A program made the translations under genes and the position numbers. Positions 56,301-64,000 of a stretch of DNA of 64,000 bases are shown here, one piece after another; within the stretch, counting starts at the first letter, position 1; the number at the start of each line of letters is the position of its first letter. The notes beneath the pieces are model-generated. The model made no database searches, was not told the DNA's origin, and saw only the letters and a program-made list of their open reading frames with translations. The stretch is from the NCBI GenBank assembly GCA_006937955.1, contig SSNP01000051.1, positions 2,590,555-2,654,554 on the forward strand. Reading direction: 5' to 3'. Origin of the DNA: Pachypanchax playfairii (taxonomy: Eukaryota > Chordata > Actinopteri > Cyprinodontiformes > Aplocheilidae).

Positions 56301-59300
56301 CTCTGCATATTTCTTGCGTGTTTCCACCCTGCGTGTTTCCTGTGTGTTTCCACCCTGCGTGTTTCCAGCCTGCGTGTTTCCACCCTGCGTGTTTCCATCC
56401 TGCGTGTTTCCATCCTGCGTGTTTCCATCCTGCGTGTTTCCACCCTGCATGTTTCCATCCTGCATGTTTCCACCCTGCTTGTTTCCATCCTGCGTGTTTC
56501 CACCCTGCATGTTTCCTGCATGTTTCCACCCTGCATGTTTCCACCCTGCGTGTTTCCACCCTGCATGTTTCCATCCTGCGTGTTTCCACCCTGCGTGTTT
56601 CCACCCTGCGTGTTTCCATCCTGCGTGTTTCCATCCTGCGTGTTTCCATCCTGCGTGTTTCCACCCTGCTTGTTTCCATCCTGCGTGTTTCCCCCCTGCG
56701 TGTTTCCACCCTGCGTGTTTCCATCCTGCGTGTTTCCACCCTGCGTGTTTCCACCCTGTGTGTTTCCACCCTGCGTGTTTCCTGTGTGTTTCCACCCTGC
56801 GTGTTTCCACCCTGTGTGTTTCCACCCTGCGTGTTTCCACCCTGTGTGTTTCCACCCTGTGTGTTTCCTGTGTGTTTCCACCCTGCGTGTTTCCACCCTG
56901 CGTGTTTCCTGTGTGTTTCCACCCTGCGTGTTTCCACCCTGCGTGTTTCCTGTGTGTTTCCACCCTGCGTGTTTCCTGTGTGTTTCCACCCTGCGTGTTT
57001 CCACCCTGTGTGTTTCCACCCTGCGTGTTTCCACCCTGTGTGTTTCCACCCTGCGTGTTTCCACCCTGCGTGTTTCCACCCTGCGTGTTTCCACCCTGTG
57101 TGTTTCCACCCTGCGTGTTTCCACCCTGCGTGTTTCCTGTGTGTCTCCACCCTGCGTGTTTCCTGCGTGTTTCCACCCTGCGTGTTTCCTGCGTGTTTCC
57201 TGTGTGTTTCCACCCTGCGTGTTATCTTGGCAGCAGGACGCTGCTCCTAGCAGTGTTTAAATCTAGCTCTTGTCACGCCAAATGTCAGGGCCTTAAGTGA
57301 ACGGGGCAGATTGCAAAAACAGATTATTGGTGAATTTCATTATGCAGACAAAGAGCTGAACAGTTTGACCGGCCGGAAAAAGGCCCTTTGCCAAATTCCA
57401 AACACTTTCAGCACCTAATGCGTCACAGCTTGTCGGATAAGCGGAACTCCGTCTCAGTTAAACTGTTAGAGAAACTCTGCTGCACCGTGACTTCAGTACA
57501 TGTTGGTTTGAAAGAAGCTGCAGAAAGGAACCTCCAGTTTGAGTCTTGTCCTCAGTGAGTTTGAGATGCTGGAACCTGAAGGCGAGAGGTTAAGTAAGCA
57601 GGTCAGATTAGAAGCCTTTACCTTAGCTAACCTGCTATGGCTTCAACATAAATCTCTACTTTGTCACAGGGAGAAAAGACACTTTAGAAAAACTTGACAT
57701 GGTGAGATGAGAAAAATGCTCTGCATCACTTCCATACCATCCACCGTGATTCTTGTTTTACCCTTCACCTGCATTGTCAATCCAGAGATAATTAGGTAGA
57801 TGTTGGGCCTGGGAGGACTCAGCACCTTCTCGCAATATAATTGGATTGCACTCAAAAGAGTAATCTGACATAGTGAATGTGGGCAGGCCACATCTCGCTG
57901 CAATCTGGGGTTAAGAGCCTCATCCTTTAAGCTCGACAGACTCCAGAGGTGTGGGCAGATCAGTCTTTAAATACCAGCAGGGCCCCTCCCCGTCTATTTA
58001 CGTGATCTCATAGGGAAGACACTGAGACGAGCAGCGCCGTGCACCACAACCACACTGTGTCCCACGTTGGGTCCCAATCAAGATGTTTCTGTGCTTGACT
58101 GGAGTGTGGATCATCTAATAATGAGTCTCAGGCTGATAAAGGTGTTTGTATTAGCTTTAACAGTTAGCTTAGCTCCTCGGACGAGTGTCTAAAACAAGGG
58201 GAATCCCCAAACTGCAGCTAGTAGAATTGTATATTTTTTAGTTAATTCGCATATCAGACGTGTTTGCACTTCAGCTCAACATCTCACAGCTTATATAGAC
58301 GGTGGGTCAAAACCAGGACTGAATGTCACATGACTGATCGACTCTAACCATCATTCCTCCAGAAAAAAATGACCTTATTACCCAGAATAAAACTACAGAT
58401 AAACAAATAACACATTTTTAAAATAAAAATTGACATTTAGAGCCGAGAAATGTTTAGAAATAAAAAAAAGTGGAATATTTTCATATTTAGTCAGCAGATA
58501 TGATATGAAATTATCCATAATTCATTTTTTTTATTTAGAATAAATATTTCAGCTTCACTGACATCATCATTTTGTCCATCGGTGGCTTTCAACTTCAGAT
58601 ATCTAGAATAACTTTTAGTTGTAGAAATTTACATTTCAGATATCGATACTGTAGCTGCTTTAGTTTCTGTTTAAAATTAAAGTTCTTAATAAATATTCAA
58701 AGTTTCTCATGTTCTTGGTTATTATTCATTGTTAGATATCTTGAATTTCTGTCATTTGTTCGAAGCAGAAGAACGACTGCTTTGAAGAGCCTGTCTAACT
58801 ATTAAATTATATTTTAGCTTGCTGTAGTTTTGTGCTTTAAAACAAATTATCATGAACATGGATGAAGTTATTTAAACATTCAAGTAGTTACAACATACAG
58901 AAAAAAACATTTCTGACAAAAATTTTTTTTCCATGTATTTACTTGATATAAAACTTAAACAATATGGCTGATAATTTTCTAAATCCTCCTAACAGTAGGG
59001 ATGCTTTGCTGTCCCATTGGGCCTTTACTGTAGATGTAGGTTGAACCTCGCTTCCTGCACCACGCTGCAGAATGCCATTGTGTAACAATGATCAAGCTGG
59101 GATTAGCACCGAAATTAAGAACAGTGATGGAAATAAACCCTAACAGCAGCGGCGTTTTACTCACAGCTGCCAAACTTGAGCGGGCAGGCGTGGGCGTCCA
59201 TGGGGAAGTCCTCGAGCTGCATGGGGCATTCTGCTGAGATGGTCAGTCTGAGGAGTTAAAACAGTTTATCATCCTTTTTTAAAACTGATTACTATTTAAT

Positions 59301-61761
59301 TGAGATTGCAGATAAATTTGTGTTAAAGCTTCAACATTAGAAGATTTTCTGTATATTTTCACATGACAGCAGGAGGGAGACACGTGTCTCCTTCTCAGGG
59401 TTAGTGATTATACTACCACCTAGTGGAGACAGAGTGTAACTGCTCTTGTTTTATCCCTTTAGAAAAAAAAAAGCTGAAACTATCATTATTAATATTTTGA
59501 TTTCCTGCTCTGATCTTTGCAGCTGCTGTGATGCAGCAGGATTAAGTCTTCAGATCAGCAACACCATTCTTTTTTCATTTATTTTTTTGAGCTCAAGTGA
59601 TCTGTCCTAAATTGAATCAAATCCCAGTGTGTATTTCTGCATTTCACATGATGATGAACAGTAATAGTGTTGAGAGGATGTAGGTTTTACTGAAGCTAAT
59701 GGACTGAATCCGAATCAACCAGCACACAAGAACTCTTTACACATATTATATATGAAACCTGTTTTCCGGTGTGACTCCGGAATCTCCTGCATGCTCATGC
59801 TGCAGGAAGTTTCCCAATGAAATCAATAAGGTGAAGAAAGTAGAACAAAATGGGAAGATTTGGTTCTTGAGCGGAGGAGAGAAAAGGGTGTCTGTGGAAT
59901 AAATGAGAACATGGCTGTCGGCAGTGACACCATGTTCTAATTATTCATGTAGCCTTGCCCCATTATCAGGGGTGTAAAGAGACCAGAAGCCCAGATCTGC
60001 TGCTTTTAATATACAGACTTCTCTATAGAAGACAGTGATATCTGAATGTGATGTGATATTTTAATCTGGTATGAAACATGTGATGTAATGAGGACATTTC
60101 ATTTAGGAATGAGATCCAATATGATGTGAAAACTGATGTATGATGCAACGTGATGTGATCTGATGCTGCTGAAGGTTTTCCATCAGAATGAAGTTGGATT
60201 TCTGAACTGGATTTTAAAAGGATTCTCACTCGATAAGCTTCATCAGTTCTAAATAAAAAGGGACAAATTTTAGCTTTTAGGTTTTAATAAGTGAGCTGGC
60301 TGACAGATTAACCCCCCCCGTTCTTCCTGCAGTGAAATGATATGTGATACGACATGATTTTACACAATGTGATTCAATATGATATGATTTACTATGATAT
60401 ACTTTTCAAAATCCTATTTATGATACATGATACAATATGTTAACTGATATATATGGCCATCATTATTTAATGATACTATGTCATATATTAACATGACAGC
60501 TGACATAAAGAGATATGATTCAAATGGCTATAATAATCAATATAAATGACATGATACAACATGATTCCATACAATACGATGTGTAAAATCTGATACTTGA
60601 TATGGTTCATTATATTAACTGATTTGTTGCTGGTTTTACTTGTATTAATCCAAAAAGTTTTCACAAAAAACTCCAGAACTCATCAGAAGATGCAGAAAGA
60701 AGTTGCTTTCTTTTGCAAAACGTTTTGAGTCGCCGTGTTCCGAATGACAGAAAATATTTTCTCTTCTTTTTTCTTTTACGTGTGAATGTTGTTTTTGGTT
60801 GATTTCAGGTTTGACTGAATCGGACTCATATGATACAATATATGATAAAAAGTAATAGAATTACTGATATGATATTTAGATTTTAGTACAGTACATTTAA
60901 ATCAGATATAATACAACATGATATTTAACTAAAGTCCAATTCACAGTGGCGTCAAACTATAAATACTTCCAGGATTCAGTTGTAAGTCTATAGATAACTG
61001 CAGATTTAAGGGAAAACATTGTTTTTAAAGAGCTAGTACTCCAGTACTTTGTGCTGTATTTTCCACTAAGCCGCCATGGAACACCATCTGTCCTTTCACA
61101 CTAACAAACCCATTTTTAGATGTGTCGAGTGGCCGTGTGATAACAGACTGAAAGGAAAACCGTTCCAATCATGAAATAATGAATCTTACATGGTGAGGAG
61201 AACTTTATGAGTTCTAATTATCATACAGTGTGACTGCTGTGAATGAGCACAGCGACTCTGATTAACCTGATGGGATATGCAGACTGTTGCATGTGCTGGA
61301 GCGTATCTGGTGTTTGTCTGTGAGAAGTCTCAGTTTAGGAATTCCAGAGACAAACAGACAGAAATCTGCATGAATCATGTGATCTAAGACTCTATTTTTG
61401 GCCTGATTTTAACACCGTCTGGTGACATGAGGTAAAAGATAAAAGTTCTTCTGCATTAACAGATTAGATTTAATACATTTGTGTTTTTGTTGCTGGGATA
61501 TTACAATAATGACACCCTGAAGCACGAGGAAACTGATTTGGAACTGGGTTACCATAGCAACAATCACAATTGCGAGGTGCCAGGCCGGTTCCCACTTGAT
61601 ATTTTCCATTTTTATGAGAATTTGATCTACGTGGACGTCGAAACTGATGAAATATTTCTATTTAAAGGAGTTTTAACATGAGTGACGCATCTCAGAGGGA
61701 TTGTGAGTAAAAGTAGTGCGAGTGGACATTTGGTGTTGTAAACTGAAAGCACCCAGATGGC

Positions 61762-61808
<47 letters not shown>

Positions 61809-63274
61809 CATCAGTGTCGCCTGTGGTTAAGCTTCGCCAGTAATGACAAGCACAGTAAGTTTAACAATCAGACGATTAAAAAGCCGCCGACTGCTGCGTC
61901 CTTCATACTGTGGTTAAAAAAACTAAACTATTGTTATTTATTTATTTGTTGTTGTTTTTTTTCTTTTGATCATATAGGATAATATAGATACTTACTTCCA
62001 GGCTTGTATATACACATCCTTAGATTTCATGCAGATCTCTTACTGGTTAAGCCTGGAGGTCAGAGGTTAAGCATGCTTTACATCCCCAGCGTGGATGTTC
62101 GGGTGTATGTTTGATACTGAAGTGCGCCCTGCTTTTAGCTGTGTGGATACAGCTGGGTGATTGCATGAGATAATCTCTCTGCTGGTGGAGAGCTCTTATC
62201 TGTGATACGGTCACCTCTAAGTCTTCCAGCTAGTGAACCCTCGGGATAAGCACAGAATAGATTGAATTCTCTGCTCTTAAGGTCCCTCAGAGACTTTGTA
62301 GCAAAGTAGATGAAAACAACTGCATGTTAACTAAAGGCTGAAGTTAGTTCTGTAACATTTTGAGGGTTTTTAATTGGATTTTATTAGATTTTGAATGTTC
62401 TGTCTTTATTATTATTAAGGTTGCTCATTTAGTTCATCATAATGTTTTCATCTCATTTGGAAGGAAGTGTTCTCTGAAGGTTGGGTGTTACTGCAGTACA
62501 CCTGTTTGGCCACTAGATGGTAATGTTTCTCTACAGTCTGAAACACTTGGAGGTTTCTTGTTTGTTGCTGCATGTTTTCTTCAACTATTTATTAAATCTT
62601 CAAACTCATCTATGAATAAAATAAGCAACTATGATACCACATCTGGAAGATAAAAAACTGTTCTCCCTCCTCCGTCATTATTCAAGGTGAAAGAACGAGG
62701 CGGCCGTACCTCATGGTGTAAAGCAAAGTGCCGTCGTCCTTCAGCCTCAGCAGCTTGTTGGGCGTGGTCATGTTATGAGCGATAGACTTCTTGCCATTAA
62801 GGAAGAAAGTATCGGGGGTCCAGATGTTGCTGGCCAGCAGGTTGTTTAACGGCAGCATCTCCATGGGTCCTTTGAAGCAAAGCCGCTCGTCCTTCCAGCT
62901 CTGACGGAAGAACACGTCTATGGTGTATTCCTGGAACAGGAAACATTGGAAGGAAGATTTTCTTTGGCTTTTGAATCTTTTCTCTCCCAGATGTTTAAAA
63001 CAGCGAAAGGTTTCTAGATCTCCTCCTCCAACCCCAATTTAGAAACATTACAACGGGATGATCCTTCACTTCAATCAATTATAAACTCACTCACGTAGGA
63101 AATTCTGATTTACCTCAAACCCCCCAAAAAACAAACAACTGCAAAACTAACACCACCCAGCAGAATGACATCATCAACAGACTGATGTAGGAGCTCACAA
63201 ACTCACCATCTCCGTGTCGGACACGGGGCCGAAGCTGGTGACGAAAATGTTGGTCTTGATCTCCGTGACGTTCT
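42494..63274 (-). CDS. gabra5: GABA-A receptor alpha5 subunit, partial gene (coding exons 3-9)
   Basis: Joined CDS on the minus strand: 63274-63207, 62930-62710, 59247-59165, 48728-48585, 43436-43284, 43156-42945, 42793-42494 (1181 nt, about 392 residues plus stop). It encodes a pLGIC subunit of the GABA-gated chloride channel in the neuronal plasma membrane. Visible in order are the beta-strand VTSFGPVSDTEM, GABA-site residues in DVFFRQSW, the Cys-loop (C, 13 residues, C), TM1 from GYFVIQTY, TM2 from [11 protein letters not shown], TM3 from [10 protein letters not shown], a short M3-M4 loop, and TM4 IVFPVLFGTFNLVYWATYL. Alpha5 is favoured over alpha1/2/3 by QYHL in loop C, SNTTSV in the cytoplasmic loop, KIDKMSRIVFP and the REPVVKG tail. 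The gabrg3 neighbour supports this. The signal peptide and exon 2 lie beyond the right edge. Oddities: Leu replaces the loop-A benzodiazepine His, and there is an extra extracellular Cys. Intron 5 carries a giant minisatellite. Alpha-subunit identity is very secure; alpha5 is strongly supported. Confidence 0.95.
42945..43156 (-). CDS. gabra5: gabra5 coding exon 8 (212 bp), TM2-TM3
   Basis: The exon follows a GGTAG acceptor and ends CCCAAG before GTAGGA. It encodes [20 protein letters not shown], the pore-lining TM2 with the anion-channel signature. The TM2-TM3 loop and TM3 ([20 protein letters not shown]) follow, and the exon then opens the cytoplasmic loop (KKALEAQHPK). TM2 matches the mammalian alpha consensus as I know it, so anion conduction should be normal. 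Confidence 0.96.
43284..43436 (-). CDS. gabra5: gabra5 coding exon 7 (153 bp), TM1
   Basis: The exon lies between a CCTCAG acceptor and a TTTG|GTGAG donor. It encodes RYTVMMAHFYLKRKIGYF, the first membrane helix (VIQTYMPCFMTVILSQVSFW) and LNRESVPARTVFG. The invariant TM1 proline is present. Compared with mammals, the helix has YMPCFM in place of YLPCIM, a conservative change. Confidence 0.96.
44304..44383. repeat. TA dinucleotide microsatellite
   Basis: About 80 bp of alternating TA with one TT interruption near the left end, in gabra5 intron 6. Confidence 0.97.
44551..44568 (+). other. G-rich quadruplex-like tract
   Basis: GGGGAGGGGA followed by eight G. The final run is long enough to provide two strands of a quadruplex. 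It lies in gabra5 intron 6. Confidence 0.55.
44631..44647. repeat. short CA run
   Basis: A run of CA dinucleotides, 17 bp, in gabra5 intron 6. Confidence 0.9.
46225..46355 (+). repeat. common teleost interspersed repeat fragment
   Basis: TTTTCTCCGGGTACTCCGGT followed by TTCCTCCCACAGACC, CATGTTAGATTAACTGG and TGGCTCTAAATTGGC is a sequence block I recognise as highly repeated in fish genomes. It is usually attributed to non-LTR retroelements. The fragment is partial and diverged. Confidence 0.6.
48585..48728 (-). CDS. gabra5: gabra5 coding exon 6 (144 bp), loop C region
   Basis: The acceptor is TTTCAG and the donor is AGAG|GTGCG. The exon encodes AYPVSEVVYTW through GTEDIDTSRG, the loop F and loop C part of the binding domain. 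SVVVAEDGSRLNQYHL with GQTAGTE resembles alpha5 more than other alphas, which have QYDLLG. The N-glycosylation-like NGS of human alpha5 is replaced here by QEA. The GTGCG donor is acceptable but weaker than the GTGAG donors of the other exons. Confidence 0.95.
49605..57222. repeat. giant 15-bp/11-bp minisatellite array
   Basis: About 7.6 kb of head-to-tail units of TTTCCAYCCTGCNTG (15 bp) on the plus strand. They are interspersed with an 11-bp form, TTTCCTGCNTG, that lacks four bases (AYCC), and a rarer TTTCTTGCGTG form. The N in TGCNTG is A, G or T, and a TGTGTG state is common in two blocks near 52.1-52.5 kb and 56.7-57.2 kb. Neither strand of any common unit contains a stop codon, so all six frames stay open and none should be called as a gene. 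The array lies in gabra5 intron 5, 0.9 kb from exon 6 and 1.9 kb from exon 5. It is broken by 5 Ns, so the true length is unknown. Confidence 0.98.
53107..53111. other. assembly gap (5 N) inside the minisatellite
   Basis: Five Ns interrupt the tandem array between ...GCGTGTTTC and GCGTGTTTCC. The small fixed number suggests a placeholder of unknown size rather than a measured gap. Confidence 0.97.
59165..59247 (-). CDS. gabra5: gabra5 coding exon 5 (83 bp), Cys-loop
   Basis: The exon has a CTCAG acceptor and a T|GTGAGT donor, with the standard 83-bp length. It encodes LTISAECPMQLEDFPMDAHA followed by CPLKFGS. The two cysteines, with 13 residues between them, form the signature disulfide of Cys-loop receptors, and the FPMD centre of the loop is intact. 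The exon follows the 10.4 kb intron that separates it from exon 6. Confidence 0.96.
60020..60910. repeat. cryptic simple repeat of GATATGATAC-type words
   Basis: Dense, irregular recurrence of TGATATGAT, ATGATACA and GATGTGATAT words over about 0.9 kb of gabra5 intron 4, without a fixed period. It looks like an old, decayed short tandem repeat. Confidence 0.6.
61764..61806. repeat. GT dinucleotide microsatellite
   Basis: A 43-bp perfect GT run in gabra5 intron 4, preceded by CGC. Confidence 0.97.
62710..62930 (-). CDS. gabra5: gabra5 coding exon 4 (221 bp)
   Basis: The exon lies between a TTCCAG acceptor and an AG|GTACGG donor, with the standard 221-bp length. It encodes EYTIDVFFRQSWKDERL through LLYTMR and forms loops D, A and E. 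The Phe and Arg of DVFFRQS and the Thr and Arg of YTMR that contact GABA are kept. In FFLNGKKS (codon 62799-62801, CTT) leucine stands where alpha1/2/3/5 have His and alpha4/6 have Arg. In ERLCFKGP (codon 62877-62879) a Cys stands where mammals have Lys or Arg. Confidence 0.96.
63207..63274 (-). CDS. gabra5: gabra5 coding exon 3 (68 bp)
   Basis: The exon starts after a CAACAG acceptor and ends ...GAGATG before a GTGAGT donor. It begins with two bases of a split codon and encodes NVTEIKTNIFVTSFGPVSDTEM, the first beta-strands of the ligand-binding domain. NVT is a possible N-glycosylation sequon. The 68-bp length is the conserved size of this exon in GABA-A subunit genes, and the gabrg3 exon 3 in this window is also 68 bp. 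Confidence 0.95.
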
Positions 63275-64000
63275 CTGTTGAAGGAGGACAGTTGAGAATA
63301 TTCACTAAGACGACTATCGATTATAATCGATAGAATAATGAATGAATGTGAATCTTTACTGCTCACGCTGAAAGCAGTGAATAATAAGAGACAATTTATC
63401 TGGAGAAACTCTGGAAACGTAGAAGATCAACTGGTTGAGCTTCTTACTCATGGGTGTCTGGTGGTACACCATCCCGGGGTTCTATGAGTAGATCATAGAA
63501 CACAGATCTCAGGTTGTTCCTGGATCTGTTGGATCTCAGATGACCACCACTACTAACGAGGACTTGACTTTACACAACTTGGTATTTCTGGAGCGTCTCT
63601 GGTCCTATTGTCTCTTGCGTCCCTCCATCTATCACTGCTGGTCCAGCTCTTCACTAGTTCTTGTTCTAGGATCCAGATGTCAAACTTCAGTCCTAGAGAG
63701 CTGCTGTCCTGCATGTTTAGGTGTTTTTCAGCTCCAACATACCTGATTAAAATTATTTAATTACCTCCTGATCACGTCAACATGTTCTGCATGTCTGTTA
63801 ATTACCTGCTTGTCCAAACCAGGTGCGTTGAAGCAAGAAGAACATCTAGAACCTGCAGGATAGCGACTCTGGAGGACTGGAGTTTGTATGTGATCAGTTC
63901 TAAGATCTTCCAGCCCCGTGATGCTTCTTTCTCTCATATGTTGCTCCAGTATTGTTCAGTTTCAGGTCTGGTTGGGTCTGTTCTAAAGATTCTGAGCTCC
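63275..64000 (-). other. gabra5 intron 2 (partial)
   Basis: Sequence upstream of exon 3 to the window edge. It contains a palindromic teleost repeat (63675-63889) and no coding exon. Confidence 0.8.
63675..63889. repeat. palindromic teleost MITE-like repeat
   Basis: The left end TGTCAAACTTCAGTCCTAGA and the right end (reverse complement) ACAAACTCCAGTCCTCCAGA are inverted. Both continue into GCTGTCCTGCATG / GCTATCCTGCAGG and CTCCAACATACCTG / CTTCAACGCACCTG. I know this roughly 200-bp palindromic repeat as abundant in percomorph fish. It is non-coding. Confidence 0.65.

Larger units (their letters stand above)
48729..59164 (-). other. gabra5 intron 5, dominated by a minisatellite
   Basis: A 10.4 kb intron of which about 7.6 kb is the tandem array listed separately. 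The flanks 48729-49604 and 57223-59164 look like ordinary AT-rich intron, with no coding exon, and I see no mobile element there. Confidence 0.88.
59248..62709 (-). other. gabra5 intron 4
   Basis: A 3.5 kb intron. It contains a GATATGATAC-type cryptic repeat (about 60020-60910), a GT microsatellite (61764-61806) and a 16-bp perfect palindrome centred on CACGTG (59375-59390). No exon is visible. Confidence 0.85.

Noticed and set aside
49605..57222. CRISPR-like array
   Set aside because: Units are contiguous 15/11-bp tandem repeats without spacers, in a eukaryotic intron; this is a minisatellite.
49540..57300. Very long reading frames across the tandem array on both strands
   Set aside because: They exist only because the repeat units lack stop codons in all six frames. 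They show no non-repeat domain, no promoter, and lie within an intron of gabra5.
61481..61681. 66-codon frame with a fairly protein-like composition
   Set aside because: It lies in gabra5 intron 4 with no domain and no flanking splice sites I could defend. An opposite-strand frame of equal length exists.

Overview
The window reads as intronic-rich euchromatin of a teleost fish. It carries the 3' two-thirds of one GABA-A receptor subunit gene and the 5' end of a second, both on the minus strand. Ray-finned fish ancestry is suggested by two Tc1 elements with Sleeping-Beauty-like transposases, TTAA-flanked elements with THAP-domain remnants, an L2-type LINE tail and several repeats I recognise as common in teleosts. 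I cannot name the species; a percomorph is a guess.

Gene layout, following transcription from right to left. gabra5 (alpha5 subunit) contributes seven coding exons between 63274 and 42494. They encode loop 2 through TM4 and the C-terminus; the signal peptide and first N-terminal exon lie beyond the right edge. All splice sites I checked are GT/AG, and the extracellular exon sizes (68, 221, 83, 144, 153) are the usual ones for the family. About 5 kb downstream on the same strand is gabrg3 (gamma3 subunit): signal-peptide exon (37522-37473), exon 2 (37202-37048), a 26 kb intron and the 68-bp exon 3 (10619-10552). The rest lies beyond the left edge. This matches the mammalian order GABRB3-GABRA5-GABRG3, in which GABRA5 and GABRG3 share a strand. 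The two proteins are expected to contribute to pentameric GABA-gated chloride channels.

Non-coding landscape. gabrg3 intron 3 (1-10551) holds a 1.3 kb TTAA/THAP element with 315-bp inverted repeats, a 512-bp solo LTR with 5-bp target duplications, a degraded mariner-type repeat and an L2 tail. gabrg3 intron 2 (10620-37047) holds a second, decayed THAP element, a hAT-like element with 8-bp target duplications, a 79-bp-arm hairpin, a further TTAA element, and two Tc1 elements with full-length DD34E transposases only 99 bp apart. A CpG-rich segment covers the gabrg3 start.

The most striking object is a 7.6 kb minisatellite (about 49605-57222) inside gabra5 intron 5. Its 15-bp units alternate with an 11-bp deletion form. 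It has higher-order structure, shared rare-variant blocks about 4.5 kb apart, a 5-N assembly gap, and a variable dinucleotide whose main states match CpG deamination. Because no unit contains a stop on either strand, it produces spurious reading frames of up to 2548 codons.

The most interesting coding observation is in gabra5. The loop-A histidine that governs classical benzodiazepine binding in alpha1/2/3/5 is leucine here. Positions, splice sites and motifs were read by eye; family assignments rest on remembered family knowledge, not on a search.
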